A stretch of DNA of 64,000 nt from Candidatus Mycolicibacterium alkanivorans (GTDB taxonomy: Bacteria > Actinomycetota > Actinomycetes > Mycobacteriales > Mycobacteriaceae). The notes below the pieces were generated by a model. The model worked only from the letters and a program-made list of their open reading frames with translations. It ran no database searches and had not been told where the DNA came from. The translations under genes were made by a program, and so were the position numbers. The stretch lies in NCBI RefSeq assembly GCF_022760805.1, contig NZ_JAIVFL010000001.1, positions 3,782,001 to 3,846,000 on the forward strand, given 5' to 3'. Below, one piece after another: positions 48,052 through 60,420 of the stretch. How positions within the stretch are numbered: the stretch's first letter is position 1; every line of letters starts with the position of its first letter.

Positions 48052-48758
48052 TGAATCTGACTGACGCCGTTCTGGATCCGTTGCTGCGCGGCGATCCGAT
48101 GGGTCCGCGGATCACCTACTACGACGATGCGACCCGCGAACGCATCGAGCTGTCGACGGTGACGCTGGCCAACTGGGCGGCCAAGACCGCCAACCTGTTA
48201 CGCGACGAACTCGGCGCACGGCCGGGCACTCGGGTGGCGGTGCTGCTGCCGGCGCACTGGCAGACCGCGGCGGTCCTGCTGGGCGTCTGGTGGACCGGCG
48301 CCGAAGTTGTGCTGTCCGGCCCGGCGGACCTCGCGTTGTGCACTTGTGACCGACTGGACGAGGCCGATGAGGCAGTCGGCGGCGGGGAGGTGGCAGTGCT
48401 GTCGCTGGATCCGTTCGGCAAGCCGGTGGCCGACCTGCCGATCGGGGTGACCGACTACGCCACCGCGGTGCGAGTGCACGGCGACCAGGTGGTGGCCGAG
48501 CAGCGTCCGGGCCCGGCTCTAGCCGGCCGCAGCGTTGCCGACATACTGGAGGAGGCCCGGGATTCGGCTGCAGCTCAAGGGTTCTCGACCTGCGACCGGG
48601 TGATGTCGTCGGCGCCGTGGTCCACGTCTGAGCAGATCGTCGCCAATCTGCTGGCGGTTTTCGTCGCCGGGGCGTCGCTCGTGCAGGTCGCCAATCCCGA
48701 TCCGGCGGTTCTGGATCGGCGACGCCAGACGGAGAAGGTCACGCGGGATCTGGCGTGA
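48051..48758 (+). CDS. TIGR03089-family protein (Rv3268 type)
   Basis: 235 aa; ATG at 48051 overlaps the lcp1 stop. It resembles the N-terminal part of an AMP-binding (acyl-adenylate) fold: L-A-N-W-A-A-K-T-A-N-L-L, then G-T-R-V-A-V-L-L-P and W-W-T-G-A-E-V-V. It lacks the phosphate loop and the C-terminal lid, so adenylation is unlikely. The actinobacterial TIGR03089 family has no known role; linkage to lcp1 hints at an envelope function. Confidence 0.82.
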   Translation: MNLTDAVLDPLLRGDPMGPRITYYDDATRERIELSTVTLANWAAKTANLLRDELGARPGTRVAVLLPAHWQTAAVLLGVWWTGAEVVLSGPADLALCTCDRLDEADEAVGGGEVAVLSLDPFGKPVADLPIGVTDYATAVRVHGDQVVAEQRPGPALAGRSVADILEEARDSAAAQGFSTCDRVMSSAPWSTSEQIVANLLAVFVAGASLVQVANPDPAVLDRRRQTEKVTRDLA

Positions 48759-48890
48759 GACCAAGGCCAACACTGGGCACGCCGGCCAACCCACCTAAAC
48801 CCAGCAGTGGCGTTCCTCCCAGCGAGCGGTGCGTCGCCATCCTCGGTCCGATCATCTGCCCCAAGTGCGGAGCATCGTAGGCTGGCCGAC

Positions 48891-49691
48891 GTGGACCGGG
48901 CCCCGCTGAACCTCGCATCGCTGCGCCAACAGCTCACCGGCCTCCCACTACGACCCCTCGACGTGGTGGAGTCCACCGGCTCCACCAACGCCGACCTGCT
49001 GGCCCGGCACGCCGCAGGCGAGGACGTCGCCGGCACCGTGCTGCTCGCCGAACACCAGAGCGCGGGCCGGGGACGCAACGGCCGCAGCTGGTCGGCCCCG
49101 CCGCGCTCGCAGATCGCCCTGTCGATCGGTGTCAGCGCAGAAGGAGTTCCGCCCTCGGCCTGGGGATGGCTTCCGCTGCTGACCGGCGTGGCACTGGTCG
49201 ACGCCGTCCGGGAGACCACGGGCATCGAAGCCGGGGTGAAGTGGCCCAACGACGTCCTGGTGGGCACCGGCAAGCTGGCCGGGATCCTCGCCGAGGTGGC
49301 CTCGCCCGATCCGGTGATCGTCGTCGGCCTAGGGTTGAACGTGACGCTGACCGCCGAGGAAGCGCCCGATCCCAGGGCCATCTCACTGAAGACGCTCGGC
49401 GCCTCGGTGCTCGACCGCGACCTCCTGGCAGTCACCATCCTGCGCGAGCTGAGCACCCGCATCCGGCGCTGGCAGGGCGCCAAGAGCCCCGATGAGGCCC
49501 TCGTCGAGGACTACCGCAGCCACAGCCTGACGCTGGGCGGCCGGGTTCGGGCCATCCTGCCCGGCGATCACGAAATCATCGGGACCGCAACAGAAGTCGA
49601 CGCGATCGGTCGCCTGCTCATCGATACCGGCACCGAGGTGGTGACGGTGTCGGCGGGCGACATCACCCACCTGCGCCCAGCCGCCGGCTAG
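48891..49691 (+). CDS. birA: Biotin-protein ligase
   Basis: 266 aa, monofunctional BirA without a DNA-binding domain. The ligase motifs are visible: G-S-T-N-A-D near residue 25, A-E-H-Q-S-A-G-R-G-R-N-G-R near residue 48, K-W-P-N-D-V near residue 116 and G-K-L-A-G-I-L. It biotinylates the carrier domain of acyl-CoA carboxylase alpha subunits such as AccA3, encoded in this window. GTG at 48891 reproduces the M. tuberculosis length. It is convergent with fadE25 (4-bp overlap). Confidence 0.94.
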   Translation: MDRAPLNLASLRQQLTGLPLRPLDVVESTGSTNADLLARHAAGEDVAGTVLLAEHQSAGRGRNGRSWSAPPRSQIALSIGVSAEGVPPSAWGWLPLLTGVALVDAVRETTGIEAGVKWPNDVLVGTGKLAGILAEVASPDPVIVVGLGLNVTLTAEEAPDPRAISLKTLGASVLDRDLLAVTILRELSTRIRRWQGAKSPDEALVEDYRSHSLTLGGRVRAILPGDHEIIGTATEVDAIGRLLIDTGTEVVTVSAGDITHLRPAAG

Positions 49692-50857
49692 CGCAGCAGG
49701 GCGCGGGACATCACGACCCGCTGAATCTGGTTGGTGCCCTCGTAGATCTGGGTGATCTTGGCGTCGCGCATCATCCGCTCCACCGGGAAGTCGACGGTGT
49801 AACCTGCCCCGCCGAACAACTGAACGGCGTCGGTGGTCACCTCCATTGCGACATCGGAGGCGAAGCATTTCGAGGCCGCCGAGATGAAGCCGAGGTTGCC
49901 TTCGCCGCGCTCGGCGCGCGCGGCGGCCGAGTAGACCATCAGCCGGGCCGCCTCGACCTTCATCGCCATGTCGGCGAGCATGAACTGCACACCCTGGAAA
50001 TCGGAGATCGACGTGCCAAACTGCTTGCGGTCCTTGGTGTATGCGATCGCGGCGTCCAATGCACCCTGCGCGATCCCCACGGCCTGCGCACCGATGGTCG
50101 GACGGGTGTGGTCGAGGGTGGCCAGCGCTGTCTTGAAACCGGTGCCCGGCTCACCGATGATCCGGTCACCCGGGATCCGGCAGTTCTCGAAGTACAACTC
50201 GGTGGTCGGTGAACCCTTGATGCCGAGCTTGCGCTCCTTGGGGCCCACCGTGAAACCTTCGTCATCGACGTGCACCATGAAGGCCGAGATGCCGTTGGCA
50301 CCCTTGTCCGGGTCGGTCACCGCCATCACGGTGTACCAGGTGGACTTGCCGCCATTGGTGATCCAGCACTTGGCGCCGCTGAGGATCCAGTCGTCGCCGT
50401 CGGCTTTGGCGCGGGTGCGCATCGCGGCGGCGTCGCTGCCGGCTTCGCGCTCGGACAGCGCGTAGGACGCCATCAGGCCGCCAGCGATGTCGGGCAGCAC
50501 CTTCTTCTTCAACTCATCCGAGCCGCGCAGGATCAGGCCCATCGTGCCCAGCTTGTTGACGGCCGGGATCAATGACGCCGAGGCGTCGATCCGGGCGACT
50601 TCCTCGATGACGACGCAGGCCGCCAGCGAGTCTGCACCCTGACCGCCGTACTCCTCGGGAACATGCACCGCGTTGAAACCCGAGGCGTTCAGAGCCTCCA
50701 GGGCCTCCTGCGGGAACCGCGCGTTCTCGTCGCACTCGGCGGCGAAGGGAGCGATCTCCTTCTCCGCCAGCGCCCGGATCGCTGTCCGCAGTTCATCGTG
50801 CTCCTCGGGCATCTTGAAAACGTCAAACGACGAATCTCCGCTCCAGCCAGCCATCAC
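49688..50857 (-). CDS. fadE25: Acyl-CoA dehydrogenase FadE25
   Basis: 389-aa FAD enzyme introducing the alpha-beta double bond of acyl-CoA. Features are Y-A-L-S-E-R-E-A-G-S-D near residue 132, W-I-T-N-G near residue 165, and the C-terminal I-Y-E-G-T-N-Q-I-Q-R with the catalytic Glu near residue 372. Ortholog of Rv3274c. It lies upstream of birA in convergent orientation and downstream of purE, 39 bp away, so it may be read from the purK-purE transcript. Confidence 0.94.
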   Translation of the reverse strand: MMAGWSGDSSFDVFKMPEEHDELRTAIRALAEKEIAPFAAECDENARFPQEALEALNASGFNAVHVPEEYGGQGADSLAACVVIEEVARIDASASLIPAVNKLGTMGLILRGSDELKKKVLPDIAGGLMASYALSEREAGSDAAAMRTRAKADGDDWILSGAKCWITNGGKSTWYTVMAVTDPDKGANGISAFMVHVDDEGFTVGPKERKLGIKGSPTTELYFENCRIPGDRIIGEPGTGFKTALATLDHTRPTIGAQAVGIAQGALDAAIAYTKDRKQFGTSISDFQGVQFMLADMAMKVEAARLMVYSAAARAERGEGNLGFISAASKCFASDVAMEVTTDAVQLFGGAGYTVDFPVERMMRDAKITQIYEGTNQIQRVVMSRALLR

Positions 50858-50896
50858 AGCCTCCTTGCTTGTCCGTCGGCGACTTTACCCGCGGGA

Positions 50897-51403
50897 TCAT
50901 TCTCCGAGTAATCGCTCACGCAGCGCCCGGTCCTTGGCCAGAACCTGCGCCTCCAGATCGTCCTGGAAGTTCTCCATCTTCTTCAGCAGCGCCGTATCCG
51001 ACGCGGCCAGGATCCGTACCGCCAGCAGCCCGGCGTTGCGGGCGCCGCCGATGGACACCGTCGCCACCGGCACGCCCGCCGGCATCTGCACGATCGACAG
51101 CAGCGAATCTATCCCGTCGAGTTTGGCCAGCGGCACCGGCACCCCGATCACCGGCAGCGGCGTGACCGAGGCCACCATCCCCGGCAGATGCGCCGCACCA
51201 CCCGCCCCCGCGATGATCACCCGGATTCCGCGCTCGGCCGCACCGCGGGCGTACTCTAGCATCCGGCCCGGCGTGCGGTGCGCCGATACGATGCCCACCT
51301 CGAAGGGCACCTCGAACTCGGCTAGCGCCAGCGCGGCGTCCTCCATGACGGGCCAGTCGCTGTCACTGCCCATGATCACGCCGACTAGGGGTGCGTTAGG
51401 CAT
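50897..51403 (-). CDS. purE: N5-carboxyaminoimidazole ribonucleotide mutase
   Basis: 168 aa, class I PurE. The conserved M-G-S-D-S-D-W near residues 12-18, S-A-H-R-T-P near residue 43 and [10 protein letters not shown] near residue 70 are all present. It converts N5-CAIR to CAIR in purine synthesis. ATG at 51403 overlaps the purK 3' end by 8 bp; the extended frame upstream is not similar. Confidence 0.95.
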   Translation of the reverse strand: MPNAPLVGVIMGSDSDWPVMEDAALALAEFEVPFEVGIVSAHRTPGRMLEYARGAAERGIRVIIAGAGGAAHLPGMVASVTPLPVIGVPVPLAKLDGIDSLLSIVQMPAGVPVATVSIGGARNAGLLAVRILAASDTALLKKMENFQDDLEAQVLAKDRALRERLLGE

Positions 51404-52604
51404 GCCCGTCCCATCCGTCGGTCCACTCTGCGTGCGACAACCAGTGTGCCGCCCGTTCGGCACGTTCCCGTACGCGTTCCACTTCAGAACCGTCGGTGCC
51501 GACGATGTTGACGTGTCCGACCTTGCGGCCCGGCCGTTCGGCCTTGCCGTACAGGTGGACCTTGGCCTCCGGGATGCGGCCGAACAGATGGTGCAGTCGC
51601 TCGTCGAAACCCATTGACGGAGTCTGCGGCGCGCCAAGCACATTGGCCATCACCGTCACCGGGGCGATCGCGCTGGTGTCCCCGAGCGGATAGTCGAGCA
51701 CTGCCCGCAGATGCTGCTCGAACTGACTGGTGACCGCGCCGTCCATCGTCCAGTGCCCGGAGTTGTGCGGCCGCATCGCCAACTCGTTGACCAGCAGCGT
51801 GCCGTAGGTGGTCTCGAACAGCTCGACCGCCAGCACGCCGACCACGCCGAGCTCGGCGGCCAGCCGCAGACCCAACTGTTCGGCCGAGGAGGCCAGCTCG
51901 TCGGACAGGCCCGGCGCCGGCGCCAGCACCGTCACGCAGATGCCGTCTCGTTGCACCGTCTCCACGATCGGCCAGGCCGCGCCCTGACCGAAGGGCGAGC
52001 GAGCCACCAGCGCGGAGAGCTCGCGGCGCATCGACACCCGCTCCTCCAGCAACACCGGCACGCCGTCGGCCAGGAAGCCCTCGACCACCTCGCGCGCATG
52101 CGCCAGATCCCGGGCCAGCACCACCCCACGGCCGTCGTAGCCGCCGCGCACAGTCTTGATCGCCACCGGGCCGCCGATGCGGGCCGCGAACGCGTCGACG
52201 TCCCCGACGGCCGACACGGCGGCGTACCGCGGGATCGGGGCGCCCAGCGCCTCCAGCTTGCGCCGCATCGCCACCTTGTCTTGGGCGTGCATCAGCGCGT
52301 CGGGCGGCGGCGCCACCGTCACGCCCTCAGCGACCAGGGTGTCGAGCATGGCGGTCGGTACATGCTCGTGGTCGAAGGTCAGCGCGTCGGCGCCGGCAGC
52401 CACCCGGCGCAGGGCGTCGAGGTCGGTGTGCTCGCCGATCACGACGTCCGGGGTCACCTGGGCGGCGGGGTCCTCCGGGCTGACGGCCAGCACCCGCAGG
52501 CTCTGGCCCAGCGCGATTGCAGCCTGGTGAGTCATCCTGGCCAGCTGCCCACCGCCGACCATGGCGACGATGGGAGGTCTGGGGCTGTTCGACACGGCCA
52601 TCAT
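51396..52604 (-). CDS. purK: N5-carboxyaminoimidazole ribonucleotide synthase
   Basis: 402-aa ATP-grasp enzyme carboxylating AIR with bicarbonate. N-terminal G-G-G-Q-L-A-R-M near residue 18. The ATP-grasp part has [11 protein letters not shown] near residue 152 and the Mg site [11 protein letters not shown] near residue 275. Two adjacent ATGs (52604, 52601) are possible starts. The long open frame upstream is a shadow of the divergent GtrA gene. It pairs with purE. Confidence 0.94.
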   Translation of the reverse strand: MMAVSNSPRPPIVAMVGGGQLARMTHQAAIALGQSLRVLAVSPEDPAAQVTPDVVIGEHTDLDALRRVAAGADALTFDHEHVPTAMLDTLVAEGVTVAPPPDALMHAQDKVAMRRKLEALGAPIPRYAAVSAVGDVDAFAARIGGPVAIKTVRGGYDGRGVVLARDLAHAREVVEGFLADGVPVLLEERVSMRRELSALVARSPFGQGAAWPIVETVQRDGICVTVLAPAPGLSDELASSAEQLGLRLAAELGVVGVLAVELFETTYGTLLVNELAMRPHNSGHWTMDGAVTSQFEQHLRAVLDYPLGDTSAIAPVTVMANVLGAPQTPSMGFDERLHHLFGRIPEAKVHLYGKAERPGRKVGHVNIVGTDGSEVERVRERAERAAHWLSHAEWTDGWDGHA

Positions 52605-53275
52605 GGTGTCAGACCTGCGCAAGTACGCACACCTGCGGTTACTTCCGTAGACTTGCTCTTTGTGTCTTTCGCTGATGCCACGATCGCGCGGTTGCCCCGT
52701 CCGATCCGGCCCTTCGCCGAGCGGCATCACGAGCTCATCAAGTTCGCGATCGTCGGCGCCACGACGTTCGTCATCGACTCGGCGATCTTCTACACACTGA
52801 AGCTGACGATCCTCGAGCCCAAGCCGGTGACCGCCAAGGTCATCTCCGGCATCGTCGCGGTGATCGCGTCCTACGTGCTCAACCGGGAGTGGAGCTTCCG
52901 CAACCGCGGCGGCCGCGAACGCCATCACGAAGCCCTGCTGTTCTTCGGATTCAGTGGTGTCGGCGTGCTGCTGAGCATGGCTCCGCTGTGGTTCTCCAGC
53001 TACGTGCTCGAGCTGCGGGTGCCGCACGTCTCGCTGACCATCGAGAACATTTCGGACTTCCTGGCGGCCTACGTCATCGGCAACCTGCTGCAGATGGCAT
53101 TCCGGTTCTGGGCGTTCCGGCGTTGGGTGTTCCCCGACGAGCTGAGCGGCGATCACGAAAGGGCGCTGGAGTCCTCCCTCACCGCGGGTGGTCTGGCCGA
53201 AGCGCTGGAGGACGAGTACGAGTCCGGGTCCGAGACCGGCAATGTCACACCGCTGCGACGCCGTCGGATACCGCG

Positions 53276-55510
<2,235 letters not shown>

Positions 55511-55532
55511 CGCTGACAATTGGAGGGCTCCT

Positions 55533-55808
55533 GTGAAGCACGCGGACATCACCGAAGTCAGCGACCCGCGCGATATCACGCTGGACGCCCCCGAACCGGG
55601 CGTGCCCGAGATCCGTATCGAGCGGGGCGACCCGACCGACGAGGATATTGCGGCGCTGCTCACCGGTCTGGCCAGTGCCGGTGGCGGCCGGCACGCGCCC
55701 GGTCCCCAGGAGGTCAACCTGTGGGGCCACCCGGTGGACAAGCTGCGTTACACCGTCACCAGCTGGCAGCGGGTGACGCTGCTGGAGCGGACGCACATGC
55801 GCAAATGA
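55533..55808 (+). CDS. accE5: Acyl-CoA carboxylase epsilon subunit AccE5
   Basis: 91 aa from the GTG at 55533, with GGAGG a few bases upstream. The conserved core [19 protein letters not shown] near residues 25-43 defines actinobacterial epsilon subunits, which bind AccD5 and stimulate the AccA3-AccD5 complex. It is much shorter than Rv3281 (177 aa), lacking the latter's long N-terminal extension, as in many fast growers. It overlaps maf by 4 bp. Confidence 0.92.
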   Translation: MKHADITEVSDPRDITLDAPEPGVPEIRIERGDPTDEDIAALLTGLASAGGGRHAPGPQEVNLWGHPVDKLRYTVTSWQRVTLLERTHMRK

Positions 55809-56452
55809 CCGGAACCCGCGTAGTTCTGGGTTCGGCCTCCTCCGGCCGACTGCGGGTGCTGCGCAGCGCCGGAATCGATCCGCTGGTGGTCGTCTCCGGT
55901 GTCGACGAGGACGCCATCGTGGCGCGCCTGGGATCCGGCGCCGATCCCGCTGATGTGGTCAACGCCCTGGCACAGGCCAAGGCAGAGGCGGTGCGCGCGG
56001 TCCTCGATGACGACGTAGCCGCGGATTGTGTTGTGATCGGCTGCGATTCGATGCTTTTCGTCGACGGCCGGCTCAGCGGCAAACCGGGGACCCTGGAACA
56101 GGCTGCGCAGCAATGGAATTCGATGGCAGGCCGGGACGGTCACCTCTTCACCGGGCACTGCGTCATCCGCGTTGTCAACGGCGCGGCCGTGCAGAGCCGG
56201 ACCCGCGCCGCGGTGACCACCGTGCGGTTCTCCACACCCAACGACACCGACCTGGCCGACTACATTGCCAGCGGCGAACCCCTCAACGTTGCCGGAGCGT
56301 TCACCCTCGACGGGCTGGGCGGCTGGTTCGTCGACGGTGTGGACGGTGATCCGTCCAACGTCGTGGGCCTTGGGTTGGCGCTGACCCACGAGCTCTTCAA
56401 CGCCGTGGGACTGTCGATCGGCGACCTGTGGGCGGCCAATCCGGTCCGGTGA
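55805..56452 (+). CDS. maf: Maf-family nucleotide pyrophosphatase
   Basis: 215 aa. Maf hydrolyses non-canonical or pyrimidine NTPs and restrains septation in some bacteria. N-terminal L-G-S-A-S-S-G-R-L near residue 8 (normally A-S-A-S-P-x-R), D-E-D-A near residue 38, V-I-G-C-D-S near residue 77 and G-K-P-G near residue 91 are kept. The catalytic acidic residue in G-C-D-S is present. ATG at 55805 overlaps accE5. Ortholog of Rv3282. Confidence 0.9.
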   Translation: MTGTRVVLGSASSGRLRVLRSAGIDPLVVVSGVDEDAIVARLGSGADPADVVNALAQAKAEAVRAVLDDDVAADCVVIGCDSMLFVDGRLSGKPGTLEQAAQQWNSMAGRDGHLFTGHCVIRVVNGAAVQSRTRAAVTTVRFSTPNDTDLADYIASGEPLNVAGAFTLDGLGGWFVDGVDGDPSNVVGLGLALTHELFNAVGLSIGDLWAANPVR

Positions 56453-56472
56453 TCGGCGGTAGGCTCGACGCC

Positions 56473-57369
56473 GTGCCGCTTCCTGCAGATCCCAGCCCCT
56501 CCCTCAAGGACTACGCCCATCCCGAACGGCTGGTCACCGCCGATTGGCTGTCAGCCCATCTGGGCTCCAAGGGCCTCGCGATCGTGGAGTCCGACGAGGA
56601 TGTGCTGCTCTACGACATCGGCCACGTTCCCGGCGCGGTCAAGATCGACTGGCAAACCGATCTCAACGACCCGTACGTGCGGGACTACATCACCGGTGAG
56701 CAGTTCGCCGAACTGATGAACCGCAAGGGCATTTCCCGCGACGACACCGTCGTGATCTACGGCGACAAGAGCAACTGGTGGGCGGCCTACGCGCTGTGGG
56801 TGTTCACGTTGTTCGGTCATCAGGACGTCCGACTGCTCAACGGCGGACGCGATCTGTGGATCTCCGAGGGCCGCGACACCACGCTGGACGTGCCGAGCAA
56901 GACCACCACCGGCTATCCCGTCGTGGAGCGCAACGACGCGGCCATTCGCGCCTACAAGGACGATGTGCTGGCCTCCCTTGGCCGTTCGACGCTGATCGAC
57001 GTCCGCTCGCCCCAGGAGTACACCGGGGAGCGCACCCACATGCCCGACTATCCCGAAGAGGGCGCACTGCGCGGCGGGCACATTCCGACTGCGGTATCGG
57101 TGCCGTGGGCCAAAGCCGCCGAGGACAGCGGCCGCTTCCGCAACCGCGCCGAGTTGGAGGAGGTCTATTCCTTCGTCAAACCCGGCGACGACATCATCGC
57201 CTACTGCCGCATCGGTGAGCGGTCCAGCCACACCTGGTTCGTGCTGACCTACCTGCTGGGCATCCCGGGCGTGCGCAACTACGACGGATCCTGGACCGAG
57301 TGGGGCAACACCGTGCGGGTGCCGATCGTCGCCGGCGGCGAACCAGGATCAGTTCCCGGTCCATCGTGA
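56473..57369 (+). CDS. sseA: Thiosulfate sulfurtransferase SseA
   Basis: 298-aa tandem rhodanese. The first, inactive domain spans about residues 20-130. The second, about 165-290, has the catalytic cysteine in [11 protein letters not shown] near residue 243. It moves sulfur from thiosulfate to an acceptor; in mycobacteria it is tied to thiol redox defence. GTG at 56473 (V-P-L-P-A-D-P-S) matches Rv3283. It overlaps the SufE-like gene by 4 bp, suggesting joint sulfur-transfer roles. Confidence 0.93.
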   Translation: MPLPADPSPSLKDYAHPERLVTADWLSAHLGSKGLAIVESDEDVLLYDIGHVPGAVKIDWQTDLNDPYVRDYITGEQFAELMNRKGISRDDTVVIYGDKSNWWAAYALWVFTLFGHQDVRLLNGGRDLWISEGRDTTLDVPSKTTTGYPVVERNDAAIRAYKDDVLASLGRSTLIDVRSPQEYTGERTHMPDYPEEGALRGGHIPTAVSVPWAKAAEDSGRFRNRAELEEVYSFVKPGDDIIAYCRIGERSSHTWFVLTYLLGIPGVRNYDGSWTEWGNTVRVPIVAGGEPGSVPGPS

Positions 57370-57785
57370 GCATGCCGGCGGCCCTGGCCGAAGTGGTCTC
57401 GGACTTCGCCGACGTGCAGGGCCAGGACAAACTCACGTTGTTGCTGGAGTTCGCCAACGAGTTGCCGCCGCTGCCCGCCGACCTCGAAGAGGCGGCGATG
57501 GAACCGGTCCCCGAATGCCAGTCGCCGCTCTTCCTGCACGTCGACGCCTCCGACGCCGACCACATCCGGCTGTTCTTCAGCGCGCCCGCCGAAGCGCCGA
57601 CGACACGCGGGTTCGCCTCGATCCTGGCGGCCGGCCTCGACGGGCAAACTACCGCTGACATCCTGGCCGTGCCCGACGACTTCTATTCCGAACTGGGCCT
57701 GGCGGCCCTGATCAGTCCGCTTCGGCTGCGCGGGATGTCGGCGATGCTGGCCCGGATCAAGCGCCGTCTGCGGGAAGCCCACTGA
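57366..57785 (+). CDS. SufE-family sulfur acceptor protein
   Basis: 139 aa from the GTG at 57366. SufE signature: [10 protein letters not shown] near residue 26, the sulfur-accepting cysteine in V-P-E-C-Q-S-P near residue 46, and F-L-H-V-D. It accepts persulfide sulfur from a cysteine desulfurase or sulfurtransferase. Ortholog of Rv3284, directly coupled to sseA. Confidence 0.9.
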   Translation: MSMPAALAEVVSDFADVQGQDKLTLLLEFANELPPLPADLEEAAMEPVPECQSPLFLHVDASDADHIRLFFSAPAEAPTTRGFASILAAGLDGQTTADILAVPDDFYSELGLAALISPLRLRGMSAMLARIKRRLREAH

Positions 57786-57897
57786 ACTTACTCGATAGTA
57801 GGGCCACCGGCTCGTTCGCGCCGAACGAGCGCCGCCTAGACTGCCGTGCGAACCTGTTTTAAGACGTTCTTAGAGTCACGTGTAACGAGGAGGCGCG

Positions 57898-59697
57898 GTG
57901 CCCAATCAGACGCCAAGTCAGACCATCTCCAAGGTCCTCGTCGCCAACCGCGGCGAGATCGCGGTCCGGGTGATCCGGGCTGCCAGGGATGCGGGTCTGG
58001 CCAGTGTGGCGGTCTATGCCGAACCCGACGCCGACGCGCCGCACGTGCGGCTCGCCGACGAGGCGTTCGCCCTGGGCGGGCAGACCTCGGCGGAGTCCTA
58101 CCTGGACTTCGGCAAGCTGCTCGACGCCGCGGCCAAGTCCGGCGCCAACGCCATCCACCCGGGTTACGGCTTCCTGGCCGAGAATGCCGACTTCGCCCAG
58201 GCCGTCATCGATGCCGGACTGATCTGGATCGGGCCCGGCCCGCAGTCCATCCGGGACCTCGGCGACAAGGTCACCGCCCGCCACATCGCCGCGCGCGCCA
58301 AGGCGCCGCTGGTGCCCGGCACCCCCGATCCGGTCAAGGACGCCGACGAGGTGGTGGCCTTCGCCGAGGAGTACGGCGTCCCGATCGCCATCAAGGCCGC
58401 CTTCGGCGGCGGCGGTCGCGGCATGAAGGTCGCCCGCAGCATCGAGGAGATCCCCGAGCTGTTCGAGTCGGCCACCCGCGAAGCACTCGCCGCGTTCGGT
58501 CGCGGCGAGTGCTTCGTCGAGCGCTACCTGGACAAGCCGCGCCACGTCGAGGCCCAGGTGATCGCCGACCAGCACGGCAACGTCGTCGTCGCCGGCACCC
58601 GCGACTGCTCGCTGCAGCGCCGATTCCAGAAGCTCGTCGAGGAGGCGCCCGCGCCGTTTTTGACCGACGCCCAGCGCAAGGAGATTCACGAGTCCGCGAA
58701 GCGGATCTGCAAGGAGGCGCACTACTACGGCGCCGGCACCGTCGAGTACCTGGTCGGCCAGGACGGCCTGATCTCCTTCCTCGAGGTGAACACCCGCCTG
58801 CAGGTGGAGCACCCGGTCACCGAGGAGACTTCCGGGATCGACCTGGTGCGCGAGCAGTTCCGCATCGCCAACGGTGAGGCGCTGGACATCACCGAGGACC
58901 CGGCGCCGCGCGGCCACTCGATCGAGTTCCGCATCAACGGTGAGGATGCCGGCCGCGGCTTCCTGCCTGCCCCTGGCCCGGTCAACTTGTTCGACCCGCC
59001 CACCGGCCCCGGCGTGCGGCTGGATTCGGGCGTGGAGTCCGGTTCGGTGATCGGCGGGCAGTTCGATTCGATGCTGGCCAAGCTGATCGTCACCGGCGCG
59101 ACTCGGCAAGAAGCATTGCAACGCGCCCGCAGGGCTCTTGACGAGTTCACCATCGAGGGCCTGGCCACCGTCATCCCGTTCCACCGCGCGGTGGTCAGTG
59201 ATCCGGCGTTCATCGGTGACGAGAACGGTTTCACGGTGCACACCCGCTGGATCGAGACCGAATGGAACAACACCATCGAGCCGTTCACCGGCGGCGGTCC
59301 GGTCGACGCGGAAGAAGCCCAGCCGCGGCAGAAGGTCATCGTCGAGGTCGGCGGGCGCCGCATCGAGGTGTCGCTGCCCGGCGACCTCGCGCTCGGCAGC
59401 GGCGGTGGGTCCGCCGAGTCCGGTGTGATCCGCAAGAAGCCGAAGGCGCGCAAGCGTGGTGCGCACGCCGGTGCCGCCGCCTCCGGTGACGCCGTCACCG
59501 CCCCGATGCAGGGCACTGTCGTCAAGGTTGCCGTCGAGGAGGGCCAGACGGTCGCGACCGGCGAACTCGTCGTGGTGCTGGAGGCCATGAAGATGGAGAA
59601 CCCGGTGACCGCTCACAAGGACGGTGTCATCACCGGACTCTCCGCTGAGGCCGGCTTCGCGATCACGCAGGGCACCGTGCTCTGCGAGATCAAGTAA
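57898..59697 (+). CDS. accA3: Acyl-CoA carboxylase alpha subunit AccA3
   Basis: 599-aa biotin carboxylase plus biotin carrier protein, shared by the AccD4, D5 and D6 complexes. The N-terminal [11 protein letters not shown] is near residue 16, and the ATP-grasp glycine loop [10 protein letters not shown] is near residue 169. The E-x-N-x-R motif ([11 protein letters not shown]) is near residue 298. The C-terminal carrier domain has the biotinylated Lys in E-A-M-K-M-E-N near residue 565. GTG at 57898 has GAGGAGG just upstream. BirA in this window is its likely modifier. Confidence 0.97.
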   Translation: MPNQTPSQTISKVLVANRGEIAVRVIRAARDAGLASVAVYAEPDADAPHVRLADEAFALGGQTSAESYLDFGKLLDAAAKSGANAIHPGYGFLAENADFAQAVIDAGLIWIGPGPQSIRDLGDKVTARHIAARAKAPLVPGTPDPVKDADEVVAFAEEYGVPIAIKAAFGGGGRGMKVARSIEEIPELFESATREALAAFGRGECFVERYLDKPRHVEAQVIADQHGNVVVAGTRDCSLQRRFQKLVEEAPAPFLTDAQRKEIHESAKRICKEAHYYGAGTVEYLVGQDGLISFLEVNTRLQVEHPVTEETSGIDLVREQFRIANGEALDITEDPAPRGHSIEFRINGEDAGRGFLPAPGPVNLFDPPTGPGVRLDSGVESGSVIGGQFDSMLAKLIVTGATRQEALQRARRALDEFTIEGLATVIPFHRAVVSDPAFIGDENGFTVHTRWIETEWNNTIEPFTGGGPVDAEEAQPRQKVIVEVGGRRIEVSLPGDLALGSGGGSAESGVIRKKPKARKRGAHAGAAASGDAVTAPMQGTVVKVAVEEGQTVATGELVVVLEAMKMENPVTAHKDGVITGLSAEAGFAITQGTVLCEIK

Positions 59698-59729
59698 AAG
59701 GCGTCGTCGTTATCGAGCATGATGTACCC

Positions 59730-60083
59730 GTGGGCGAGGAAACCGAACGAATTCGCATCGGCACTGCCGAGCGCGAGCAAGCCATGGACCTGCTGAGCAA
59801 GCAGTTCTCCGAGGGGCGGTTGACTCCCGACGAGTTCTCCGAACGCAGCGCGGCGATCGCCGCCGCGGTGACCCGCGCCGACCTCGAGCCGGTGTTCGCC
59901 GACCTGCCGGCCAAGCCGGAGGTCTCCGCCTCGCCCGTCGAGACCACCCGCGACTGGCGCGCGTACGTGATGGCGCTCATCCCACTGATCGCGCTGGCCT
60001 TCACCGTGCTGGTGCCGCACGGCTGGCTGGCATGGCTGGCGCTGCCCGTGGTCGGCATACTGCTCTACGGCCCCTGCCGCTGA
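59730..60083 (+). CDS. DUF1707/SHOCT-like small membrane protein
   Basis: 117 aa. Residues 1-60 form the DUF1707 module (I-R-I-G-T-A-E-R-E-Q-A, then L-S-K-Q-F-S-E-G-R-L and E-F-S-E-R-S-A). Two hydrophobic helices follow near residues 80-115. GTG at 59730. Such proteins are common in mycobacteria and have no defined role. It lies 32 bp after accA3 and 1 bp before the next gene. Confidence 0.8.
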   Translation: MGEETERIRIGTAEREQAMDLLSKQFSEGRLTPDEFSERSAAIAAAVTRADLEPVFADLPAKPEVSASPVETTRDWRAYVMALIPLIALAFTVLVPHGWLAWLALPVVGILLYGPCR

Positions 60084-60084
60084 C

Positions 60085-60420
60085 ATGGAGCCCGTCGAAA
60101 TCAACGCCGGCACTTGGTATTTGCGTGCTCTGCGCGCCGACGACCGGATCGACGACCGACCGGCACTGGCCGAACTCGGCGAGCACGACCCGGGCTATGT
60201 CGACGACAGTCTGGCCCGCTGGGCGGCAGATACCGGCTACTCGTGGGCCGTGTGCGAACCCACCACCGGTGAACTGCTCGCCGAGGTGACCCTCGACCCG
60301 GCCAACACCGCGCCGGCGACGCGGGCGCGACAGGGCCACGACGGCGCCGCGGCGGCGGCCGCCGAGGCGGTGCGCCGCTTCGGCGAGGCCTTCGACGGCG
60401 AACCCCGCCGGCTATTGTAG
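60085..60420 (+). CDS. Small hypothetical protein resembling the N-terminal part of a GNAT acetyltransferase
   Basis: 111 aa. It starts M-E-P-V-E-I-N-A-G-T-W-Y-L-R-A-L, a pattern like RimJ/RimL-type acetyltransferases, and has W-A-V-C-E-P-T-T-G-E-L-L-A-E near residue 55. The acetyl-CoA-binding P-loop (Q/R-x-x-G-x-G/A) and second half are missing, so it is either a degenerate or a divergent protein. It overlaps the 3' end of sigF by 9 bp in convergent orientation. Confidence 0.6.
   Translation: MEPVEINAGTWYLRALRADDRIDDRPALAELGEHDPGYVDDSLARWAADTGYSWAVCEPTTGELLAEVTLDPANTAPATRARQGHDGAAAAAAEAVRRFGEAFDGEPRRLL

Noticed and set aside
57859..59616. 585-codon open frame antisense to accA3
   Set aside because: Shadow of accA3; composition rich in Gly/Asp/Leu/Arg with no motif or plausible start signal.
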